Part shown: piece after piece, positions 5,293 through 9,982 of the stretch | How the letters are laid out: the number at the start of each line of letters is the position of its first letter | Position numbering within the stretch: the first letter of the stretch is position 1 | Assembly: GCA_964653795.1 (NCBI GenBank) | Contig: CAZZHO010000171.1 | Span: 1-9,982, forward strand | Source of the DNA: JAWPMT01 sp964653795 | Lineage (GTDB): Bacteria; Bacteroidota; Bacteroidia; Cytophagales; Cyclobacteriaceae | DNA length: 9,982 nt | Reading direction: 5' to 3' | Notes under the pieces: model-generated | Told to the model about the DNA's origin: nothing | The model's input: the letters and a program-made list of their open reading frames with translations, nothing else | The model's database searches: none | Program-made: the position numbers and the translations under genes

Positions 5293-7890
5293 CTTCAAAG
5301 CATTGACCATTTTCTTTTGGTCTAATTTCAGCATCTGGGTACCAATCAACATGATGATCACAATACTGAAAACCAGAGCTGGTATGATGAAGTAGCCCAG
5401 GCTCAAATCGATTCTGTAGGCAAAACTTTCTAGCCATGATTTAGCCAGTAAGTAGGAGAGAGGTACTGCAATACCAATAGCGATGAAGGTGAAGACCAGG
5501 AATCTTTTGGCATGAAGCCCAAAGAGTTGCCAGAGTGTGGCGCCAACAATTTTCCGAATACTCATTTCTTTCAATCGTAGGTTCAATAGCATCCAGGACA
5601 TGGTCATAATAGCCATTGCAGAAGTTAGCAATGAAATGAACAGTCCTAATTCCATCAAAGCTTTTAGTTGAGCATCTGCTTGATATTGATTTTGGATTTT
5701 CTGATCCAGAAACGACCATTGAAAAGGTGTTGAAGGAAAGTGACTATGGTATGTGGCTGTCAACTCTCTGATTGTTTCTCCATTTCTGAGGTTACTGGTC
5801 TTTAAGAAAAGAAAGTATGCCCACTGGTCATCTTCAAGCCAAACAACCATAGGTTCGATTGCTTCATGCAACGAGGAATGATGAAAGTCTTTAAAAACGC
5901 CGACAACTTTGCCAGGATCGCCGCTTTCATCAAAAAGTGTCTGATTTATCGGGTCTTTCCATCCAAAATAGTCGGCAGCGCTTTCATTGATCATAAAGGT
6001 CCTCTGATGGATCGGGTCCAGGTCTCTCTGGAAATTTCTCCCAACGACGAGATCAATACCCATAATATCTAAGTAATCGTAGCCCCAGGTTTGGTAATCC
6101 ATTACAAACCCTTCTTTATTTCCATGTCTGTCTATTTCGAAGTACTCAGTCTTATACAATGAACCGTAGGAACTTTGGCTAGCCATCTCTACTCCTGGGA
6201 TTTTCAGGAATTGATCGATGATACTACCTGTGCCATTCTCGTAACCCACTACCGGCAGCTCAATGGTAATGACCTGTTCGTCCTCAAAACCCAGATCAGC
6301 ATCCCTCAGGTAGTTAAACTGATCAATCACTACAAGTGTGAAAATGATCATGGCTGTAGAAAGCACCAGTTGCGCGATTAGTGATTGGTTCTGATTGGCT
6401 TGGGTGAAAATGGGGTCTGACATGCTAGATGTCTGTTTTTTACCATTTCTAGATTGGCGCAGTATCCAATAGGCCAATAGTGAGATGAATAAAAATGTCA
6501 CTAATACCGAGCCAATGAGAACGAGAAACAAAGGTTGCTGGAAAGTGTTAGCATCAATTGCCCAATAGAGCTTTGATGCTAAAAGCTTGTTTCCGCCAAA
6601 AAATAGCATGGAAATCAGCGGAATTAACACTGCGGCATTCATTAAGGTAAGCCCTAAAGCACTGGTTTTCTCCCCCATTTTGTGTCCTCCAATCACTCTT
6701 AAGACATGCATCTGCTTGGTCTGAAACCTTAAATCAGTCATCGTGATGTTCCAATAATGGAAAACACCAAGCCCAAAGAAGAGAATAGATAGCAGTAGTA
6801 TAAATCGGATATTGGAAGGCGATCGATGAATTCCAATTTCTTCTTCCATTTCTCCCTCCCAAAGGTGTAGTGATCTCACATTCCTTAGAATAGAATGAAC
6901 ATCAAAGGAGGCAGGGTTTGAGATTTTTACCGTTTCACTGATCTCTTTCTTGTGGCCCAACAAGATATTGTCTATTTGAGATTTTAAAAGTCCCAAATCC
7001 GAGCCTTCTACCACTTGAATGTATTGGTACCCATTGAAGTCGGTCCAGGAATCCATCCATGAAAAAGAGCTGCTGGAAATGAGGAGATCGTATTGGAGAT
7101 GGGAGGTAACAGGGGGATCTTCCACCACACCAACCACATCGAACCACTCACCATTGTTGAAGGAAACTATTTGATTGATTGGGTCTTTGTCTCCGAAGAA
7201 CTTTCGTGCGGTAGAGGAAGTCAAAACCATGTTATCAGGTTCGTTCAGCGCTTTTGCACTTCCATGGATAAACTTAAGCTCGAACATTTCAGCAAATTCT
7301 CCGTCCGCTAAAAGTCCTTTTTCCGCATTAAATACTTTGTCTCCTACTTCATACTGATGCAAGCTGTGCAAAAGGCTTATCTGCGTACCTGTTTCTACTT
7401 GAGGCAGTTTCTTCAACTCGTGAATCAGGGCAGTAGGGACCGGCGCATAATTCGTTACATCACCTAAAATGGTGGTTTCAGCGTTTATATTGAAGATGCT
7501 TTTAGCTTTTGATAAGTGCTGGTCATAGCTATTTTCCTGTATAGCCAATGTGGCTAGCAGTAGGGCGAAGGCCATGCAGATAGAGAGGCTAAAGGATTTT
7601 ACACTGAAGAGAAGCTTTTGTTTTCCGGCTCTTCTTTTTAGGATTTTGAGGCCAGCTATTGCCAGGATGAAGAAGGAGGTTGGCTGCTGGTATTTCGAAG
7701 GGTTTTTAACGTCAGAAGTAAGGAATCTTAAAAGGTCCAGTAAATAATAGAAACTAGCTAAGGTGTATGAATTGATTTCCAGTCTTTCATAGTAAAGTTC
7801 CAGTGCGTCTCCCTGAATCTCATCTTTGTATTCAGGGTCCAGGATCCTTTCAAAAATCCAATCGATCCATTTTGGTGGCTGCTGTTTCAT
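5287..7890 (-). CDS. FtsX/MacB-type ABC transporter permease with permease prefix domain 2
   Basis: This is an 867-residue inner-membrane protein built as a tandem duplication. Residues 1 to about 75 are the soluble prefix (PPKWIDWIFERILDPEYKDEIQGD) known from Bacteroidota 'permease prefix domain 2' transporters. TM1 (about 98-118) leads to a periplasmic MacB-type domain (about 120-355), then three TMs near 361-380, 412-432 and 453-477. The second half repeats the plan: TM about 503-522, periplasmic domain about 525-740, and TMs near 746-770, 794-816 and 832-852. The coupling-helix motif KEMSIRKIVGAT (774-785) is canonical in the second half. Its counterpart in the first half is degenerate (KQMHVLRVIGGH, 392-403). 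Such proteins normally need a separate MacB/LolD-like ATPase, and none is encoded nearby. Family roles include efflux, lipoprotein traffic and envelope signalling; this one's substrate is unknown. The start codon overlaps the PadR stop (ATGA), so the pair is co-translated. Confidence 0.9.
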   Translation of the reverse strand: MKQQPPKWIDWIFERILDPEYKDEIQGDALELYYERLEINSYTLASFYYLLDLLRFLTSDVKNPSKYQQPTSFFILAIAGLKILKRRAGKQKLLFSVKSFSLSICMAFALLLATLAIQENSYDQHLSKAKSIFNINAETTILGDVTNYAPVPTALIHELKKLPQVETGTQISLLHSLHQYEVGDKVFNAEKGLLADGEFAEMFELKFIHGSAKALNEPDNMVLTSSTARKFFGDKDPINQIVSFNNGEWFDVVGVVEDPPVTSHLQYDLLISSSSFSWMDSWTDFNGYQYIQVVEGSDLGLLKSQIDNILLGHKKEISETVKISNPASFDVHSILRNVRSLHLWEGEMEEEIGIHRSPSNIRFILLLSILFFGLGVFHYWNITMTDLRFQTKQMHVLRVIGGHKMGEKTSALGLTLMNAAVLIPLISMLFFGGNKLLASKLYWAIDANTFQQPLFLVLIGSVLVTFLFISLLAYWILRQSRNGKKQTSSMSDPIFTQANQNQSLIAQLVLSTAMIIFTLVVIDQFNYLRDADLGFEDEQVITIELPVVGYENGTGSIIDQFLKIPGVEMASQSSYGSLYKTEYFEIDRHGNKEGFVMDYQTWGYDYLDIMGIDLVVGRNFQRDLDPIHQRTFMINESAADYFGWKDPINQTLFDESGDPGKVVGVFKDFHHSSLHEAIEPMVVWLEDDQWAYFLFLKTSNLRNGETIRELTATYHSHFPSTPFQWSFLDQKIQNQYQADAQLKALMELGLFISLLTSAMAIMTMSWMLLNLRLKEMSIRKIVGATLWQLFGLHAKRFLVFTFIAIGIAVPLSYLLAKSWLESFAYRIDLSLGYFIIPALVFSIVIIMLIGTQMLKLDQKKMVNALKE

Positions 7891-8225
7891 GGTCGCTGGA
7901 AGGATAGGGTTGGTAGGTTGTTGTACAATTGAGTTTTGAGTTTGACAATCTCCTGAAGCGTTGTGACCCCCATTTCAGTTAATAGAAAAAATCGCTTACT
8001 TCTACCACCTCTCTCTTTTGTAGCTCCACCTACTTTTGAGTTTACCAACCCTTTCGATTGTAGTCTTTTCAATGCTTGATGGACCGCACTTATGTTTACT
8101 TGTCGGTTGGCCTCTTTGTCAATAAACTTCATCACTGCCACGCCATAGGCATCTTCCTGCAGTGTGGCAACGGCTAATAACACCAGCTCTTCGAACTCTC
8201 CGAGATAACTCCCTTTTTCTTTCAT
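7887..8225 (-). CDS. PadR-family winged-helix transcriptional regulator
   Basis: This is a 112-residue DNA-binding protein matching the PadR N-terminal winged helix almost completely. LGEFEELVLLAVA (8-20) is helix 1 and DAYGVAVMKFID (25-36) is helix 2. VNISAVHQALKRLQSKGLV (43-61) contains the recognition helix. KERGGRSKRFFLLTEMG (70-86) is the wing and last strand. The C-terminal dimerisation helix is short (subfamily-2 size). Family members are usually ligand-responsive repressors that dimerise on an inverted repeat in their own promoter. A perfect 10-bp inverted repeat lies immediately upstream (8235-8278), and the gene overlaps the permease it presumably controls by 4 nt (7887-7890). The -7-like box TATATTTG at 8248-8241 gives a leader of only about 9 nt. 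Inducer unknown. Alternative starts would cut the first helix, so 8225 is preferred. Confidence 0.9.
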   Translation of the reverse strand: MKEKGSYLGEFEELVLLAVATLQEDAYGVAVMKFIDKEANRQVNISAVHQALKRLQSKGLVNSKVGGATKERGGRSKRFFLLTEMGVTTLQEIVKLKTQLYNNLPTLSFQRP

Positions 8226-8240
8226 TGAAAATTAGTTATG

Positions 8241-8248
8241 CAAATATA
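8241..8248 (-). promoter_or_regulatory. -7 promoter box for the PadR/permease operon
   Basis: Read on the minus strand this is TATATTTG, an exact match to the Bacteroidota -7 consensus TAnnTTTG. It lies 15 nt upstream of the PadR ATG. No convincing -33 TTG is visible at the normal spacing. The last TTTG belongs to the inverted-repeat arm. Confidence 0.45.
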
Positions 8249-8264
8249 AAACAAATAATATTTT

Positions 8265-8272
8265 TACTTTTG
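8265..8272 (+). promoter_or_regulatory. -7 promoter box for the secreted CarboxypepD_reg-like gene
   Basis: TACTTTTG is an exact TAnnTTTG match, ending 19 nt before the ATG at 8292. This predicts transcription from about 8279 and a very short leader. No clear -33 TTG is present. TTTG is shared with the right arm of the inverted repeat. Confidence 0.45.
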
Positions 8273-8291
8273 CATAACAAATAAGAAATTG

Positions 8292-9572
8292 ATGATGTCA
8301 TCTAAATTCAATTTTAACCTAAAGGGTATTCCTCTTCTTCTATTGTTGATGTTAAGCTACTCAAATATTCAAGCCCAGTCCAATGTGCTGAAGGGGAAGA
8401 TATTAGATAAGAAGACCAAGGAGCCCTTGCCTTTTGCTACGGTCAGTATTAAGGGCACTGACCATGGCACCGTTTCCAATTTTCTAGGGGAGTTCACACT
8501 TGATATTTCGAAACAAGAGCAAGGGTCAATGCTGTTCGTGTCGATGCTGGGCTATGCGCCATTGAGTGTACAAAACGGAAGTCTGACCTCCTCTAAAATT
8601 GTTTTCGAATTGGAAGAACAAGCAATCCTTCTGGAGACATTGCAAATTGACGAGGAGGAGGAAAGTGCGGTTGAAATGATTGCAACTGCGATTGAAAGAA
8701 TCCCTGAGAATTATCCGTCATCTCCCTACAGACATTATGGTTTTGCACGTGCTCATAAGGCAGAGTGCGGGGAGTACAAACATCTATATGAAGCCGCTTT
8801 TAGTGTATTTGGGCCTGGCTACAATACTAAACCCAAAGTAGGTTCGCCCGAGAAAATTTTTGTAGAAGAAAGTCGTCAGACACCTGCTGTTCAGGAATAT
8901 ATGGCAACTACTATGTCTGCTCATCGAAACCCTTTTATTGCCTATTATCATCTTAACGATGTTTTAAAGGTCAGGCAATCTATGGCTACAGGCCAGAATG
9001 AGTATAAAGTAGATCGTTACATAGTATTGGATGAGAAGCTCGTGGCAGTCATCAAAGGTCGATTTAACAAGGTGGACGAGAAATATCGGAGCTACACAAT
9101 ATATGTGGATACCGAGACGTACTCCATTCTTCAGGTAGAAATGGATATGCCTACCCCAGAAGGGGAAGTTTGGAACCCTTGGCTTTTGAAGGGAAAGGCA
9201 AGTGATTCTTCTTTTATGAGAGTAAAGCATTTGAAAAAGAAGCTGCAGTTTGAGCAGTTTAGAGGCAAATACCTTCCTAAATACATCAACTGGTCAATTA
9301 TTGGGGATGTAGCTTACAATGATACTGAGGAGTCTTTTTGTGACTGGGAAGCCAGGTTTGAAATGATGTTTTTCGACGTGGACTTTGACAATCCTACCAG
9401 GCCAGACAAGAAACGTTTGATGAAAGCAAAAGAGCGAAAGGATCCTGATCTTATGCCATATAACCAGGAGTTTTGGGATACGAGCCCGCTCCCGCTAGCT
9501 TTCCCGATAGATGAGAATATTGTAAGGGACCTAGGGTCATTGGAAACTCGACAAATACATTGGATAAAGTAG
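8292..9572 (+). CDS. secreted protein with CarboxypepD_reg-like domain
   Basis: This is a protein of about 426 residues. Possible starts are TTG 8289, ATG 8292 and ATG 8295; an ATG is preferred, and the choice changes only one or two residues. A signal peptide (hydrophobic core GIPLLLLLMLSY, cut near SNIQA) is followed by an Ig-like CarboxypepD_reg-like domain over roughly 30-115. That domain shows LKGKILDKKTKEPLPFATVSIKGT split across its first strands, then GTVSNFLGEFTL and LFVSMLGY. An acidic linker (DEEEES) leads to a mainly alpha/beta region beginning AVEMIATAIERIPENYPSSPYRHYGF, a pattern seen in many Bacteroidota envelope proteins of this class. No TonB plug or outer-membrane barrel follows, so it is probably a periplasmic or surface-associated protein rather than a receptor. 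Function unknown. It is divergent from the PadR gene across a shared candidate operator, which suggests common regulation with the permease. Confidence 0.85.
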   Translation: MMSSKFNFNLKGIPLLLLLMLSYSNIQAQSNVLKGKILDKKTKEPLPFATVSIKGTDHGTVSNFLGEFTLDISKQEQGSMLFVSMLGYAPLSVQNGSLTSSKIVFELEEQAILLETLQIDEEEESAVEMIATAIERIPENYPSSPYRHYGFARAHKAECGEYKHLYEAAFSVFGPGYNTKPKVGSPEKIFVEESRQTPAVQEYMATTMSAHRNPFIAYYHLNDVLKVRQSMATGQNEYKVDRYIVLDEKLVAVIKGRFNKVDEKYRSYTIYVDTETYSILQVEMDMPTPEGEVWNPWLLKGKASDSSFMRVKHLKKKLQFEQFRGKYLPKYINWSIIGDVAYNDTEESFCDWEARFEMMFFDVDFDNPTRPDKKRLMKAKERKDPDLMPYNQEFWDTSPLPLAFPIDENIVRDLGSLETRQIHWIK

Positions 9573-9653
9573 GTATTCGTTAAAGGTGACTTGTTTATGT
9601 CCCGTGAAGTAATCCGTTTATTCGCTTTCGGCGATAATTCAGGTTGCGGTACT

Positions 9654-9661
9654 TAGGTTTG
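9654..9661 (+). promoter_or_regulatory. -7-like promoter box before the last gene
   Basis: TAGGTTTG is an exact TAnnTTTG match, ending 11 nt upstream of the ATG at 9673. This would give a near-leaderless transcript. No matching -33 element is evident. The rest of the 100-nt spacer (9573-9672) holds only an imperfect hairpin (9618-9637) without a T tract. Confidence 0.35.
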
Positions 9662-9672
9662 GTATTCTAATC

Positions 9673-9982
9673 ATGAATAAACTACTTTTTTCTTTTGCCG
9701 TATCTGTAAGCTGTGTCTTAGGTGGATGGCTATATCTGCAATCAATGGAAATGATTTGCTATTCCTTCTTGATGTTCGTACTCATCGGGAACGCTACTTT
9801 CTGGTCATTAATCAGTCCTCTTTCTAACCGTTTCGCCAAGGTGAATTCATTCAGCCTTAAAACGGCTTCACGTCTCTCATTGGTGGGTGTTGGGCTAACC
9901 ATTGCGAATCAGGTATTGGTATACACGCTCGTTAGTTTACTATTTGCAGTTTTATTTGGCTGCGAAAGCACTTATTCATTCC
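9673..9982 (+). CDS. N-terminus of an unrecognised multi-spanning membrane protein (cut by window end)
   Basis: The ATG at 9673 opens 103 codons without a stop up to the window edge. The N-terminal MNKLLFSFAVSVSCVLGGW and following residues form a first membrane helix (about 4-22). A second helix lies around CYSFLMFVLIGNATFWSLI (29-47). A short basic loop follows (NRFAK, then SLKTASR). A third helix lies near 66-97 (LVGVGLTIANQVLVYTLVSL within it). The topology resembles the membrane anchors of Bacteroidota LytTR-type regulators or small sensor kinases, but no diagnostic domain is visible, so the function is unknown. Clean hydrophobic segmentation, a continuous open frame and the upstream -7-like box support a real gene. 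Confidence 0.6.
   Translation, partial: MNKLLFSFAVSVSCVLGGWLYLQSMEMICYSFLMFVLIGNATFWSLISPLSNRFAKVNSFSLKTASRLSLVGVGLTIANQVLVYTLVSLLFAVLFGCESTYSF

Larger units (their letters stand above)
8235..8278. promoter_or_regulatory. perfect inverted repeat in divergent promoter, candidate PadR operator
   Basis: GTTATGCAAA (8235-8244) and TTTGCATAAC (8269-8278) are exact reverse complements separated by a 24-nt AT-rich spacer. The arm centres are 34 bp apart, about three helical turns. The repeat occupies the short divergent region between the padR-like gene and the secreted-protein gene, and each arm includes the end of one candidate -7 box. Binding here would be expected to block both promoters. That PadR is the ligand is inferred from position and family habit. 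Confidence 0.6.

Noticed and set aside
5866..6381. Short plus-strand open frames opposite the permease gene
   Set aside because: They are shadows of the well-supported minus-strand FtsX permease and show no domain, start context or hydrophobic pattern of their own.
9618..9637. Imperfect hairpin (TCGC/GCGA core) downstream of the secreted-protein gene as a terminator
   Set aside because: The stem is short with a bulge and there is no following T tract. It also sits just before a candidate promoter.
9597..9656. 19-codon ORF in the spacer before the last gene
   Set aside because: It has no ribosome binding site or recognisable features, and a 19-codon frame is expected by chance.

Overview
The window looks like chromosomal DNA of a Bacteroidota bacterium, probably a marine-type Cytophagales/Flammeovirga relative. 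The signs are: weak or absent Shine-Dalgarno sequences, several correctly placed TAnnTTTG -7 boxes, SusD-era style lipoproteins and Tat lipoproteins, a carboxypeptidase-regulatory-like surface protein, and a PadR plus 'permease prefix domain 2' FtsX pair, an arrangement typical of this phylum. The taxonomic placement is inferred from gene content only. There is one assembly gap (100 N, 2366-2465). I found no RNA genes, insertion sequences, CRISPR or long repeats, and no gene-free stretch exceeds 300 bases.

Region 1 (71-5282, + strand) is a tight five-gene operon: a NupG-type MFS permease, a Gfo/Idh/MocA oxidoreductase whose 3' end is lost in the gap, a cytosolic TIM-barrel sugar isomerase/epimerase-type enzyme, a DUF1080 (3-keto-disaccharide hydrolase family) lipoprotein, and a second TIM-barrel enzyme with a Tat lipoprotein signal. 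Together these are the parts list of the oxidative '3-keto-glycoside' route for breaking glycosides. A sugar ring is oxidised at C3, the bond is cleaved by elimination/hydration or keto-glycoside hydrolysis, and the keto-sugar is imported and reduced or epimerised. Two enzymes carry export signals and two do not, so the pathway appears split between envelope and cytosol. No exported oxidase lies inside the window, so I predict one just upstream.

Region 2 (5287-8225, - strand) is a two-gene operon: a small PadR-family winged-helix regulator translationally coupled (ATGA overlap) to an 867-residue FtsX/MacB-type permease. No ATPase gene is adjacent. It converges on region 1 with only 4 nt between the two stop codons.

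Region 3 (8226-9982) starts with a 66-nt divergent promoter region. It carries a perfect 10-bp inverted repeat (24-nt spacer) whose two arms overlap the candidate -7 boxes of both divergent genes, making it a strong candidate PadR operator. The rightward gene encodes a secreted protein with a CarboxypepD_reg-like domain. After a 100-nt spacer with another -7-like box, an unrecognised multi-spanning membrane protein begins and runs off the end of the window.
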